From assembly GCF_004027225.2 (NCBI RefSeq), contig NC_044296.2, forward strand, positions 3,206,796-3,270,795: a DNA stretch of 64,000 nucleotides, written 5' to 3'. Position 1 is the stretch's first letter; every line of letters begins with the position of its first letter. The notes beneath the pieces are model-generated. The model was not told where the DNA came from. It saw nothing but the letters and a program-made list of their open reading frames with translations, and did no database searches. The position numbers and the translations under genes were made by a program. This stretch comes from Strigops habroptila (taxonomy: Eukaryota > Chordata > Aves > Psittaciformes > Psittacidae). Of this stretch, positions 36,701 through 51,700 are shown piece by piece.

Positions 36701-39700
36701 CTTCAGGTTTGGTGCAGCCTCTCGATGAGGCAGCTTGTGCTGTGGCCGTTAGGTAATTATGAAGATTGAGCATTGCAGGAGAGCATTTCAAGGGGAAGAA
36801 AATTCCACTTGCATGGTGGAGTGTTTTGATTAAGAAATACGGACATAAAGTACATTTTACCTTTCCATGGTGTTCCGAATCCCACCTTTTGGGTCTTTGC
36901 CTTTTTTATTTTTAATACAAGATGGCTTTAAGTGGCAGTTCGCATTGTTGTGCACCAGCACAGCAATGTAATTGTATCTCCCTGCAAAAGGGGGGGGAAG
37001 ACTCTCGCCCAGGCTCTGGCATGGAGTGTTTTATGTTTCCTTTCCATGGGAGGAGCTAAGAACAGATTTTCATGTTCCTAGCTAAGCCTGTGCCCACCAT
37101 CTTATTTTGTTGGGCTTTTTTTTTCACAAAGGTCAGTGTTTTAATGTGTCCTGAGTTGTCAGAGCCACATTTCTCATCTTGCAACTCCTTTTTGACTCAT
37201 ACTAAGTTGCATTCTAGTCAAAGTTAACATTTGTCTGTTCTCTTTTCAGTGTGCAAGGAGCCCCCTTACAAAGTGGAGGAGTCTGGCTACGCAGGCTTCA
37301 TTATGCCCATTGAAGTGTACTTCAAAAATAAGGTAGAATCTGATTTCTGGTCTTCTAATTGTTTTGAGTTGTGCCAGAGCCTGAAACTGCCTGACAGAAA
37401 AACTCTAAATTATGTGACTGTTTTATATGTGTGTGTTTTTTATTAGTCTAATAAATAGAATTTAACTGGGAGTTGGAAGCTCCTGCCAGACTTCAAAAGA
37501 AAGCTTTTGGCAGAAATGGAATTGTATAGAAAGGTAATATCAGGACAGTTTGGTGGTCCTAGAGATCCTGAACACATTGTACCACATGCAAGAAGCTTCT
37601 CTAGCATGGATAATGCTAAAGCAGTTGAAAATATTTTATGCAAATAAACATAAATCACAGATTTTATAAACATTTGTAAATCCTGTTGGCTGTCAATATA
37701 TTAAATCAGGTCTTTTTTATTTGCAGTCTTATTAAATTAACTGTACAGGTATAAAATTTGTATAGGTCCAAGACAAACAAGTATTTACATCTGTGTTAAA
37801 AAATATTGTTCTGATTCAGTACTCTTCCAAAAAGAAAACACTGAATATTTGAAATCTTAAGATGCATTGCCAGCAAGTATATGCAAGTTAAAATTTGGGA
37901 TTTATTGCTTGCTTTGAGTCTTGCCGCAGAGGTCACACGCTACATGGTTCGAAGAAGGTTATGAAAATATGGATTTGGACACTTGTGTTCATATTAATTC
38001 AGTTTGGGTTAATTTGTTTTCTTAAACATGAATACTGAATCTTTCTGGTTTTGATTAAATATTCTGCTTCTTATCCCTAAGAGGGAACTCAGATAAACGG
38101 AGAATTTACCCATTAAGCCACATCACCACACTGTATGACCTCACCCCCTGCCCCTCAACCCTCCAAGCACGAGCCATTCCCCTGGCTTTGTTGACAGCAG
38201 ACCACATAGAACAGCGTAATTCTATTTAACTTCCTGAAATCTTTTCCCTTGTAGCTCCCACAAACACATCTATCGTTTCATTCTCGCCTCAGTCTAACAC
38301 AGAATATTCTCCTGGCCATGGTGTTTTGTGAATTACTCACATTTTAGTTTGGTTTTTGGCCTACCACATAGCTCTACCCCCACTTTATAAGTCTGAGTAA
38401 TAAACCAAATAATGAGACTGAACCACAAGAAGACTTGTCTTCTAAACCTGGGAACACTTTGCCCTCAACTTTCTTTTGGGGGGGTGAGATAAGCCAAAAG
38501 GAGGTGAAGACAGTTAGAGGGTAAGGGATGGAAGCTGTTGATAGAAGCAGCTTTTTGGCAAACACTGAAAGCTATGACTTGAGTGCAGAAAAATGCACAA
38601 AAAACTCAAAAAGCTTAAAAGTAGTTTGACTTCTGGTGGCTTTTCTGAGGTTTTGTATGGAAATCAGGAAAGCCTTCATCTGCACTGGATGTTGGCTTAA
38701 TTCAGGTTCAAAATCTACCTTTTCATTCCTGACCAAAAACTATGATCTTCTCCACTCTGGTTTCTTGTAAGGGGAATCTCTGATGGCTGCGGTGGCTGAA
38801 CTATGTTTTATTTCTACTCTTGCCTTCCATTTTCCCTTCCTTTCTTCACTCAATCTTCTCTCACACTTACCTTTTCACTGCAGGAATCCAATGCCTTTGT
38901 CTTTCACAGGTCCTCAAATCTCTCGCCCTCATTTCTGCCTCTCCTGTATTTTGTTGTAGGTGTACTTGTTTGCATTGACCATCACCTGCCTTCGTGTTTT
39001 CTTTCTCTCAGTCCCTTGTATTTGTGTGCTCCTCACAGAATATGGAACCAGCAGCTTTTCTGAATCTCACTTGGTTTCCCACCCACCGGGGTCATCGCTT
39101 CTCATTGTTCCCGTACACACGTGACTCTGTAGTTGCTCTTTCTAGCCTTAGGGATAGGATGCCTTTTATAAGTAAGGGAAATAGGTGGTCTCTCTTCTTA
39201 GTGGAAACAATGAGAGTAGCTGTTCATTTAGGAGAAGATGGTTTGATTTTGGCATTTTGGTCTTCAGAAACATGGAAAATGAATAGAATGCAGCAGGTTT
39301 AGCTGCAGACTTGTTTTAAAAGCTACAGATCTTCAAAACACCCTCTTTACTCTCCTTTTGACATGCCTGCATTATGGAGTTCTTTCCTGCTTCTAAGCTG
39401 ATGGACAAATTGACTAATTCAGGAGTTTGAGTGCACTTCCTATTATTAACTTGAGGCAAGAGATGGCTGAGGGAAAACGTGATAGCGTCTGTCTTCCAGC
39501 ACGTCATTTGAACAGACACGTTCCCAGGTTCAACCATGAGCTTGAAATACATGAACTGTGCTGAGGTTGCTTGAAATTTGCTTTTGCTGCTTAAAAGAGT
39601 ATTTTTTCCATCCTTATGTCAGCAAATGTTGTGTTCTCTGCACATTTGGAAGCCAAGTGTGGTACTTAGGATTGCTGGAAGCTTAGAAGCTGCCTGAGGA

Positions 39701-42700
39701 TGTGAAGAATTTGGCTCCTCTGACCACGATTGCCTGGTGCTAATGCCATCTTGAAATATTAAGAGCCGTAATTCTTTTGAGTAAGTGCAGTTGAAGGAAG
39801 TGCAAGAGGTAAATACTTCTGCAAAGATAGAAACACAAAGACAAAAGATAAGCAAAGGCTGGGATATTGTAGATATGAAAAAGAATCAGAAGGAGGAGGA
39901 AGAGGAATGGCAAAGGCTTCGAATACAGCCTGTTTTCTCCTGCATTAAAGAAAGTGACATTAAAGCACCAGATAAATAAAAGTCTTCACTACTTTGAGAC
40001 CATATGTTCACTCTGATCTTTGTAAACCTGTTGACACTGGTGAGGATCAGCTGTTGTGCGTGGAGCATATATTGTTCTGAATTTGCCTGAATCAATTACA
40101 GCATTTGGGACTCATCCCTGAGTAACTCTTTTCAAGTAGCTGTCACGGGTTGGTTCTGGGGTCGGGGAGAACGTGCTGTGTGGTGGGTGGCTGGGCAGGA
40201 GGAGCTGGGGGGTCTTTCTGGCCATATGCTCCCCACATTCTAGCACGTTTCTGTTGATGTGTGTCCTCTCGCTTGAAACAAGAGTCCTAAAGGCTTTGGG
40301 CTTTGTTTATCAAAGCATTTTAGCTGTGTAAAGGTGAGAAGAGAAAGGATTTAAAGAGGGAGTGAACTAATCTGTGGAGGCTGATCTTTGCCATGGTTGG
40401 CTGGAAGTTTTTTTTTCCACACTTTAATCCTCCTTTCTTAGCTGTTTCCTTTCCCTGTTCTAATTTGTTACTAGGATGATAAATAGTGGTTGTCAGAGCC
40501 AGTGTATGCTTTGCTTTGCCTAAAGAAACACGGGCCTGTTCACTGCAAAGGAACAGTTTTACTAAGAGTGGCTTAAGAATGGTTTTAATGAACTTCATCA
40601 GGCAACTTTGCATAACACTGCCCATTAACTCTTTGTGTTGGAGTACTCTCTTGTTGTTTGCCTGTTGGGAGTAGGAGTCTCCTGGCCCCACTGAAGCTTT
40701 TTGCTGCCTTTCTGTCTGGCAGGGAAGCATCAGCAGAGTATTAAAGGAGGTGCAAGAGCCTGTTCTTGTCCTCTGCAAACACAGTTGTGCCTTGTGGGCA
40801 TGTGCTTGTCCTTCCTGTGCTGTAATTCAGTTCCTCAATAAGTAGGTGTTTTCTCAGCGTTGTAATTTGAATTACAGAACATGTATTTTGAATATTGCTG
40901 TGAACCTGGGCAGTTTGTATATCTGAGCTCTCCAGGGTCACAGTGGCCTGCACAGGTCCATTTGATTTTGGTGGCCTGGTAGAACCTAGCCTGCTAGAAG
41001 AAGAAATGGCTGAGTCTCAGCAGGTTGGACAATAAAGCACGGCTGACTAATGACAACAGATCATTTGGGATTGTTGGAATGAAAATGTTAGTATGCTATT
41101 TTGGTGTTTAAATCCTTTGTGTTCCTGTAATGAGGGCTGCTGTTAGTGGCTTCTGGTGCTTGAATCAATACAAACTGGGTACAATAAATGTATTGCTGTT
41201 TCTCTGCTGCTCTTCTTTTTCCCTCTCCCCTTCTCAATTTCAACAGTCTGGAGGCTTTTTTCATGGCCTCATTGTTGTCTCCAAACACATCTCTTGTTGT
41301 GGCATGTGTTGTAATCTGGAGGCTGCAATACAGGTATGATTTTGGTATTCATCCCCTGTTACATTTTTTGGCATCCTAATCAGATTAGATCAGTCCCCCC
41401 TCCCAACAGAAGCTAAAAGGTCTAGTGTATTTTAATACTGTTCTGATACAAGGCAGATGATTGTATTTAAGTCTCTCTAAAGATACTACCTCCCAGTTCC
41501 AGTGCTGGAGATAAAAGGCTTCCAGTATTTACATAATGGATACCTGGAACGTGGGCTTTTCCTATTAGTGAAAAGGGAGATAGGCAAAGAAAGCAGACAA
41601 ATCTGTTTGCTTTTTCCAGATAGGTTCAAAATAATAACCTGCATGTTTTACCTCTTCTGCAGCATTTATAGGTGTGATATAGAAAATACATGGAAAAGTA
41701 TGGGAGAAGGGAAAAATTATCTGTGTTTTGAAGTAGGAACTTGATGGAGACATCAAGTTGCGTTGTACATTGGGCAGGGTGGATGACACTTGGGGTCAGT
41801 TAGAACCAACCTGTACCCTTGGGAGGGTGTTGGCTATGAAATACTCTAAGGAAGGTGGCTGAAGAGCCTCTTCTTCCATGAGACATTTGATTTTACCTAA
41901 CCAATTGCTGTGTTATCAGGGGAGGGGTCTGCACAGGTTGGAGGAAAGGGGGAGTAACTTTAACCTGTATTTATTGAGAAATATATGCAAGTAGTAAACT
42001 GTGTCACTTTGTCAATGGAAGCATGAGTTGCTCACATTTTTTAGGTCTGTGTTGTTTTACCAAACCTGCAGCACTTTCTTTGTGCTGCTGATGAGTGGGG
42101 AATCCCTTTTTTACCTTTTTGTGTCCTAAACTTACACACATTATCAGTTTATCCATTTTTCTGTCTGAGCAGACTCTTCTCAGCATGGCACATCCATAGG
42201 CATCTGCATATGCTGAATAGATCCCAGTGCCTGGTGAGGAAGAGTTATCAAACATCGCATCTTCACAGCCGGCCTTGCTAGTGTCATAGCATGTATTTGT
42301 GAGAGCTAGTGGGTTACTAAATGCTTGTCTTTGAGCAGTGAGTATATTTGCCTAATTTTCAACCCAAGTCATGAGCTTCAGATGGGGGGAGCGTTCCAAA
42401 ATGCTGTTCTATGTCGTACATAACCCTGCAGGATCTCAGAAAAAAGATAAGGGTGTTTCATGGGCTGAGAGTGCAACATAAGACTACTTGCTTCAGAAAA
42501 TGACTATTGTGCTCTTCACTTTTAACTGTCCTGTCTGGAAGTGGGTGGTGGACCAGTCAAACGGGTTGTACGAGCCTGGAAAGGGGGTTTCATTTCTACA
42601 GGCGGATAAATGACTCTGTCAGGCTGGATCTATGGCAAAAGGGAAGTAGTGCTGGATGTTGTAGTTATTGAATAACCATGAGTCTGCTTCCTTGGTGTGC

Positions 42701-45700
42701 TAGATTTTTGTAGATAATTTTGGTTTATGGCTTTCTAAAAGTGATTTATGAGCTTTATGCACACGCTACCAGTGAAATGCTTTTGATTTGTGTCAAGTGG
42801 CAAAGGGCACACCCTGCCTTAAAAACAGGACAAGGAAATTTTAACAAAAGACTTAGAAAAATTCCTCCTCTTCTGAAAAGTGCCAAAAGAACTTTAACCC
42901 ATTACTTCAGAACAAAAAGAAAGCAGCTTCAGCCTTCCTACCAGTGCAGTGGCCATCGCTGCAGACAGGAAGCTGGAGAACAGTAAAAATAAAGCTTAAT
43001 GTGCTCAGCTTTGGGGATGGGAGGTGGAGGGGGGGAGTCACTGGATGGAGGGAAGTTTACAGCGGCTGCAAATCAAAGCGTGGCCCCAGCTTTGTGGTCC
43101 ACGCTTGTAGTTTACTTCTCTGGCACCGGGAGGTTTAAGGGGCACATTCAAACTGAGCTTTTAAGGTGGCTTGTTGAGAGGTCCTGTACCAAGTTAACCA
43201 TTTTATGTCCAGAGTCACCACTGAATTTTAATCTAAGTAACTTCAGTATCTACCAGTTAGAATGGATGTGATCCATCCTTTCTACAGCCTTTCCTGGAAG
43301 TGAGGCCCTTTAGAAAAGCTTATGGTCTCAGAGAGCAACAAAACATCCACAGACAGGAGGTCTCTTACCTTTTCAGTTTTGCTTGTTGGCATCAAGGGTT
43401 TAGTATCAGAAGGTGGAATCATCTAAGACTAAAGCTTGACTTGTGCATATAGTTGCTGCTCAAGCAGGAGTATGTAGAGTGCTGTTGCAGTATGAAACAC
43501 ACTGCCTGGACCTATTGCACCTCCAAGCAGCAGGATGTGCAGATCCCAACATGTTATTTGGGAAAGCTTTGAAGTGCAGTGCTGTGGATTCAGTGTGGCT
43601 TTCCATTGCAAGTTAGAGGATGTGTAGGTCCAGGTCAATGGAGAGAGATTTTCCTTGGATTTCTTTTTTTTTCTTTTCCTCCTTTCTCCCCCTTTTCTTC
43701 CCCCTCCTTGATGGTTGTTTGGAGGGAAGAACCTTTTAGCGAGGACCGGATGGATTAAGCTTTGGAGTGTCTTGAGCTGTAATCATTAGCTGGGCAGTAA
43801 AGGCAGTAAAGGAAAGAATGTTTATTTGCAGCTTTTTGCTTTGAGACTTTTGTACTGGTTCTTTTAGGAGTGCTGTAATCTTAACTGTTCTCTTGGGGGG
43901 GGCTTCTGATGGCCTGAGGCGATACAAAGGGTATTTTAATGATCATGGTACTTGGCCAGGGCTCGGTTCCCAGGGCGGTTGTGATCTCTGAGTTGGAGAA
44001 AAATCACATTGAAAAATTGTCTTAATTTCACAAAAAGTGGGAACTCTTCAACAGAGGTACAATAAATATTTGGGAGCTTCTCTGCTTTTGAATCTCTATT
44101 AAAAAAAAATAATAAATGGCATCCTTAAGATAAAAGAGAAAGGAATCTGCTGCCCCTCTGCTGCTCTGCAGGCAAACAGGGAAATGCCGAAGCAGAGCTC
44201 TGATAATGTGATGGCATAACAGCTTCTGACTAAAGCCTGCTTTTGCTAATATATCCAAGATCAATTTACTCTGTTGTAAATTAGGAAAAGCATTTTAGAA
44301 ACAGTTCTTAGGCCACATTTGGATTCCTGTTCATCCTTCATTTAAGTTTATTAGACTTTGAGGGACCCTCTGCAGCTGCTGTTTGAACTCCAGCGTAAGT
44401 GCGCACATGCAGAGCTCGCTAATGATTCAGTTAATGAGAACGGTCATAGAGAAGGGAAAATGATCAGGCAGTGGATTTGGCAAGTATTTTCCTTTTTCTT
44501 CCCATCATCTCAGTAGACATTGAACCCTTTGAAGTATGTGGGAATTCGTCAGGACTTTTCCAAGAGGGTCTGAAGACGCTTGTGTTGATAGCGTGTTCTT
44601 GCTGGTTAATGTGAGACTTTTGGTGTGTATGTGCCTGCGTTTGGGGAGTGAGGAGCCAAAACCTCTACTCCCAGGTGAGCTCAGGGTACAGATTTTGATG
44701 TAAACCAGGTGTGGTTACTACACTTTTTATTATTAGAGGTATAGTTTGTACAAGAAATGGCTTCTTTAGGGCCGTTAGTATCCACCAAGCAACCAGCAGG
44801 AATCAGTGTGGTCTGAAGCCGTTTGACGCTCCAACCTATTTTCAGCAAATCTAATGGCCTGGGCTGGGAGCCTGCAGGGCCTGTTCCCACACAACAATGC
44901 AACTACACCAGGAAATCAAGCTGCTGGATATGAATTCTGGAAAAGACTGCTGTGCAGCTGCTTGATGTTGCGCATTGAATGAGGCATGTGGGATGCATTC
45001 ATGTAAATACCGAGCGTACTGTAAGGCTCTGCGTGGTTCACAGGAGAGTCTCGTTTGCCACATACTGAGTTTTCATCTTGAAATGCAGAATACAAGATAA
45101 TCCCAGGAAATACCATCTCAATATTTGTCATACACCAGTAATACGCAAGATTTGCAATTTGGGGGGGGGAAGGGAAAAGCTTTCTTCCGTTCTGTACTGC
45201 AAATGCAGAGTGTTGCTGTGGCAGGTGGAGCAAAATCAGTGAGGCGCAGATGATCCCCAACACGCATACAAACTCCAGTGAAAGTGCCCTTGGAAAGTTC
45301 AAAAGCCCAGGATATCTTCCCGTTCAGCCCCTGCAATATGCATATTGAAAGGATTTTACAAAACAAGTCATCCTTTTACTGTTGCTTTTAATCTTTTTTC
45401 GGTACTCACAGAGTTCCTGTGAGTTCAGAAATTGTTCCTTCTCTAAATAAAGGATTATGCTTTTCTTAATATTTATACTTATAGTTCAGTTGCTTCCCAA
45501 AGGAGACAGGACCTGGATTTCAGTGAAAACCGAAGAGTGGATATGGCTTGTGAATCTGCTTTCTTCAGAAGACTGGAATGGTTTTAAACAGACAGTTGTT
45601 GTCAGTATCCTTGTCCATGTGTTGCTTTTGCAGTGAAAAGCCATGTCTGAGTTTCTGATGAACAATATGTTAACTTCAGGGACAAAGAGTTTAATTTCTA

Positions 45701-48700
45701 TCCCTCTGATCTCATGGTGAAAAATTCTGAGTGCAACACTTAGTGGCTTATTTGGGATTTTCAGGAGTGACTGTGAGTCCTCTGACTTAGGGTGCTTGCC
45801 AGACTTCTTCCCTTTTCCCAAAGTCTGTCTTGTTTCTAGGAGGAGCCGAAAAAAGTTTGTTTCACGTACGACCTGTTCTTAAATTTGGAGGGAAATCCAC
45901 CTGTGAACCACCTTCGCTGTGAGAAGCTGACTTTCAACAACCCCACCAAGGAATTCAGACGCAAGCTCATTAGGGCTGGAGGGGTAAGTGCCAAAGGGAC
46001 TAGAGATCTGAAGAGGTGCTGCTAAACTGAAAGGAGGGAGATTGAGATGAGCTCTGAGGCAGAAGTTCTTCCCTGTGAGGGTGCTGAGGCGCTGGCACAG
46101 GGTGCCCAGAGAAGCTGTGGCTGCCCCATCCCTGGCAGTGTTCAAGGCCAGGTTGGACACAGGGGCTTGGAGCAACCTGCTCTAGTGGAAGGTGTCCCTG
46201 CCCATGGCAGGGGGTCGGAACTGGATGAGCTTTAAGGTCCCTTCCAACCCAAACCATTCCATGATTCTATGAAAACATATAATGATCTTGTTTTGCTCTG
46301 GACTTTCTCTATAGCTGCAGCCCAGCAAGCTACAGCGTTGCTCCTGGTTGTACGAGTGCAGCACTTGAAGCAGAACTAAACCATTGCTGGTGTGATTGGT
46401 GGCGCTTCATGCTTCAATTTAAATGTGACCATTAATATCAAAGCACTAAAATCTCTCCTGGAAACGGAGATCTGTGATTGTTGCATACTGTCCATCAGAC
46501 GGTTACACAGTTATCTGTGACCTTCCTGAGCTGTATCAGTATAGAAAAGCTTAAGTAAAGGCAGAGGCTTCCAGTCTATTCCTCACTTGATTTTTTTACC
46601 ACAGGAAAGTTTAATACTTAATGCTTGCTGGTCAGTAAATGTCCTCTAAACCTGAGGTTGGCTGCTTGTGGCTTACAAAATAGAGATTTAAGGAAAATTG
46701 TTTGAATATAGATTGGAAACAGGTGTGGAAGGAGAAAAAATAGCTATAGTCTTGAATGCACAATAAGATACGGGTTGCTACAGTGGATGAACTGTGCTTC
46801 CAGGAAAGTAATACGCAATGATAGACTAAAGAGATGGTACGTAAATAACTACAAGACCTATGCAAATTAGTACAAGCCACAAAGTGCATGAAGTTCTTAA
46901 GCAGACAGAGGATGACATGACTGTGTTCTGAGACACCCCCATGTATCACAGAATCGTAGAATGGGTTAGGTTTTGCTCAACGACCTTAATAAAGGTGGTT
47001 GTAATTCTGGCAGAATTTTCTTCTGGGGAAGAAAAAACCCAACAGCAAAAGCAACATATTTCAGGCCTGGAAAGGTTTGTTGATAGTAATCGGGAGTGGC
47101 AAGTATTGCAAGCTGATCTGCCCAGCTCTTCTTCAGTGTGCCAATGCTTTTCTGTACTGGGCACAAAGAGGAAGTTGCTTATTTTAGCTGTGGGATGGCT
47201 AAAACATCACTTGCTTCCTAGGGTTTTCATAGTATGTTATTGTATTCCTTACATATTGAGGTGTTTCATCTGTGAATCACTTTGGCTGCCATTCATCTAG
47301 TGGGAATTTTTGACAGGATTATTCTGACAGAGTATAGAGGAGGCAAGAAGGGAAGTTTCATGAGCTGGGTGCTTGGTGCTCAGATCTTGTCAAGGGGGAG
47401 ATCCCAAGGCCTGCTTTTTATTTCTGAATGAGTGAAGCCTCACTCATTCCTTCCAGATTTATCTTGCTACCCTTTTGCAGGATAAGAGCATTTACAGCAG
47501 AACACACAGTTCTTGTCCAGAGCTTTATTGCCTGCTTGTGCTCAGAATATTGGCATTCCCTTTGGGAAAGATACTTGATATTGCAGGTTGCCTTTCTTTT
47601 TTTCTGTGATTTTAATGTTATGTATTTGAGGAGTTGCCTTGAAACCAAGCATTACCTAGACAGTATCTTTTTATGGCCTTTAAGCAGGGCAAAAAACATT
47701 CAAAAGATGAATAATAGTGTGTTAATTGAGCGAATAACTTAACATCATCCCATGTTAATAGTCCATGCGACTTCACTCATACATCATTTTTCTTCTCTTT
47801 ATTACTAGGTAATGGTGATGCCAGAAGGAGCAGAAACTGTTTCAAGGCCAAGTCCTGATTATCCGATGTTACCCACGATACCACTCTCTGCCTTCTCTGA
47901 TCCCAAGAAGACCAAACCATCCCATGGATCAAAGGTGAATGAAGTGTGCTTTTGTGTCCTCTGAGGTGAAGAAGTCCTTCAGGACTGGCTGCTAAGAGCT
48001 TGTTTAGCAGCTGTTTCTGGCTACTTCTAATTCTGAAACCTTCCTTGTACTCTGTAGGTCACTAGCTAATGGTCTGGAACTTAGCCTCAGTTAGGAGGCC
48101 TTTGTGTGATTTGCTGGACCTGTCTCCAGGGAAAACTTGAAAAGAAAATGAAATGTCCAAGAATGGGAATTTTCGAACCGTATCTTCCTCCTGATCTGCT
48201 CTAGCAGATGAAGTTGAATGAAGTCCTCTCTGATTGTTCTAACTTGTAGCCGTGATGCTCAGGGTGAATTACATGATCTTTCACTGTCTTGTCAGGCAAA
48301 GCTGTACTCTTTAAGTCGTTGCATCTCCTGGCAGGAGGGCTGAGTAGAGACTTGGCACTTCCTCTATCCTTAGGATCGCTTAGGGTAGTGGTGTGAAGAA
48401 CACAGGCTGCACTTGGTCACACTAGTGGTTTGAAGACTTGATGTTTGCATCCAGCAGTATCTAGTTCTTGAGACTTCAGAAGAACCTTAAGTTTTCTTTT
48501 TTCCACTTATGATGAAGCGATTTTTATATAATTCTACATAGGAGAAGCAATCCACCAGCAGTGTTTTGATGTGGATTATATACACTTTATCTGCCTGAAC
48601 AGTCAGATATTAATGGCAATTCATTTTATAGTGTAATTCAATTCTGAATTTTCTTCAGGGCTCTAAACACTTCTGGCACTTCAGTCATGCTTTCTGATGT

Positions 48701-51700
48701 TGATGTTATGAAAAGGAATAGAGATGACTTAACTGTTAGTGGCTGATTTAATTTTGGTTGAAAATACAGAAGACAGAAGAGAAATCAGGGGCTGTGCCGC
48801 AAGCTCTGGTGAAAATTGCCAGTAGCTAAAGAGGCAACAGGCTCCTGATTCTCTTCCTCCAGGTTGCCCCCACAGGTGCATCTTAGGATGTCCAGTTCAT
48901 ACACCAGTGTCTCCCCACAAGACCCACTTCTACAAGTGTGTCGAGTTCACATACAATTCACAAGGGAAGTACTCCTGTTCCTTTGTGAGTACCTGGCTCT
49001 TAGGATGGGCAGGGTCCTGCCTGTTGGTGTCTTAAAGCTCTTATTAAAGGTGATAAAATGCTGATATCAGAGACTTTGCCCCTCTTATGGTTGCAAGGAC
49101 ATTAAGTATTTTTGTCAGTTGCAGAGAGGTTGGTTCACCGAGTTGGGGGCTATGAACATAACTTGTATTTGCCATGGATGGGATTTAACCTTAAAATGTC
49201 TGTTTAATTGCTGATTTTTTTTCTCTAAAATGTGACGTGAAATACAACTTTTGGGAAACGCGGCTAGAGTGAGCTTCCTCTTAGCTGGGTTCAGATGTTA
49301 ACCCTGCAGATTGAAGCTGAACTAAACATCTACAGATGTTTATAGATCTCCTTTTATAGACCATGGGAAGGAACAGGCTTTTGTGAAGCATGTTTCATCC
49401 TGTCCTAGTGTAGATGTTTAAGTGCCTGCTGTCAATCTCTGCTTTAGAGAAATCTAGATGTTTAGCTTGGAGGTAGATAAGTACATTGGGCATCTGTGGG
49501 TGGACGTCTATGTGGAACAAATGCTTCCATGTGATTTATGAGAGCGTGTTTTATGGTGCTGTGCAGAGTTTCAATTTCATACCTGGCTTGCATGTTTCTG
49601 TTGCTGAATTTTAGGATGCAAACAAGGAAAGTAGCAAGGCATCCAAGCCACACAAAGTAACCAAGGAGCACAGAGAGAGGCCAAGAAAAGACTCTGAAAG
49701 CAAAAACTCCTCCAAAGACCTTGAAAGAGAACAAAACAAGCCTTTGAAGGACTCCTCCAGAAAACCGACTGAGAACAAACTGCCTAAGGAGGAGAAGGCG
49801 CCTCCAAAAGCTGCTTTCAAGGAACCAAAACTGGCCGTGAAGGAGACCAAACTGGAGAACACTTCTCCAAAGGGTGGGCCACAGCCGGAATTAAAGTCTT
49901 CCAGCAAGAGGCCCTCTAATGTCGAGTCACCAAAGCCTAGTGCCAAAAAACAGAAAAAGAGTAGCTCCAAAGGGGTAAAGAATATCCTAGGGACATCTCC
50001 CAGAACCTCGTCTTCCTCATATCCAGAGAAGAAACAAACCAAGGAGAAGATGAATGCCAAAGTGGAAAAGGTAAAATCTGAAAGTGAGGCCAAGGAGATC
50101 AAAAAGCCTGTGGAAATGGAGGAGTCGAATTCAGAGGATGAAACTTCTTTCAAGTCAGAGGTGAGTAGGGATTTGTCCTTTAGCAGAGTTTTTAAGCACA
50201 CTGCTTCAATCCCTGCATGAGAAAGCTGTTCAAAAACACTCCTCAGACGAGGTGGAGAACCTGACTGGCAAATGCTGAGGCTGGGTTGTACCTCAAAACT
50301 CCTCTCTGAAAACCTCCTCAGTGTTAATCATTACTACTACCTGCTTTGCCTCCTGTTTCAGATATGCAGCTCTGTTTAGCTTTATCTGCAGGCAGAGTTA
50401 TCTAAAAGTCAGAGTTTAAGGTTATGGCCTCTCGTTCATCCCTTGCAGTGACGTTTACAGAGGTGGAGTAGGCATAGATACGCTTCTGCCTGCTCATGAT
50501 AACATCGTGGTTTTGAACGTGATCTTAATTCAGAAGAGGAGGAAATAATTTCAGTTTTGTTTCTGAAAGACAAAACAATATGAAAATATAAATAAACCCC
50601 CTGTTTCTTGACATGGCCTGTAAGAAATGTGCTGTCGGCTAAAGCTCCGAATCCAACCACACGCCTTAAGTTAAACTTAAGTGTGTTGTAAAACCTAAAC
50701 CAAATTATGTTATTGTGCTACTATTTTTAAAAGCTGTCTAAATATTTTTTCCTTTTTCCAGCTAAGAACATTCCTCATCCTCTGTCTTCTAAAAATCATT
50801 TTCCAAAAGAAGGCAAAAAACGAAAAAAGTAGGAGGGGAAAGACACAGCTTAAATCCAAACTCTCACTACTTTTTGCTTGTGTATTTTGTATTTGGGACG
50901 CAGCCATCTATCTCCTAATAGGATTCACAGGATAATGGCACAGGAATTTTTGAACTGCTTCCTCCTGACCACTTTTAGGAAGATTTTCTTTAACTAGAAT
51001 AAATCTTTTGGGGACAATTCAGACTCAGCACCATGATACAGTAAGAATTGATGTGTTTATTTCAGAAAGGATTTTTTGGTAAAGGGTTCCCAGTAGAAGA
51101 GTTTATTGGGGAAGTGTTAATTGAAGTTACTCTGCAAAGAGGTTTTTTCCAGCTTGATTAAGCTCTGGCTTGTGCCTTAAAGAGAGTCAGCAGCTCCTCT
51201 CCTTTATACCTGGAGTGTGTCAGTGTGTAGCAAGCCCATTGTTCCTGTACCAGATCCATGGCCCTCACTGTGAGTTTGTGCTCTGCTGAGCTCTGCCAAG
51301 CCCCGAGTGTCTTATACTTCATTATTTCTTAGGTGTCACCCATCCCCTTGGGACCTGCAGGCAGCTGTAAGCTGATAGTGGTGTTTAGACTGTTCTGTGA
51401 AACCACAAACTGGGGTTGTGGGTCCACAGCAGCTCCTGCAGTCCTGTCCTGCCCCCACCAAGCTTTTATGCTTCTGTGTCCTCTCTTGCACCAGAATCTT
51501 GTGTCTGTTGGATGCTTTACAAGAGGTATTTGAGTGCTGGCCCAGAAGGAGGGTAGGAATACTCAGTGTGATGGAGAGGGAACGTGGCAGCTGCCAGTCA
51601 GATTAGCTTAGGTTTCTGTGGAACTTGAAGCTTAAGGGTACAACTGCATAATGCATTGGCATCAGCAAGAAGACTGAGTTCCTTTTCCACCCTGGGGGTT

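Noticed and set aside
49611-50201. Minus-strand open frame of 196 codons, serine/leucine/phenylalanine rich
   Set aside because: It lies exactly opposite MLLT1 exon 6 and its composition is the mirror of lysine/serine codons. No family resemblance or splice context was seen.
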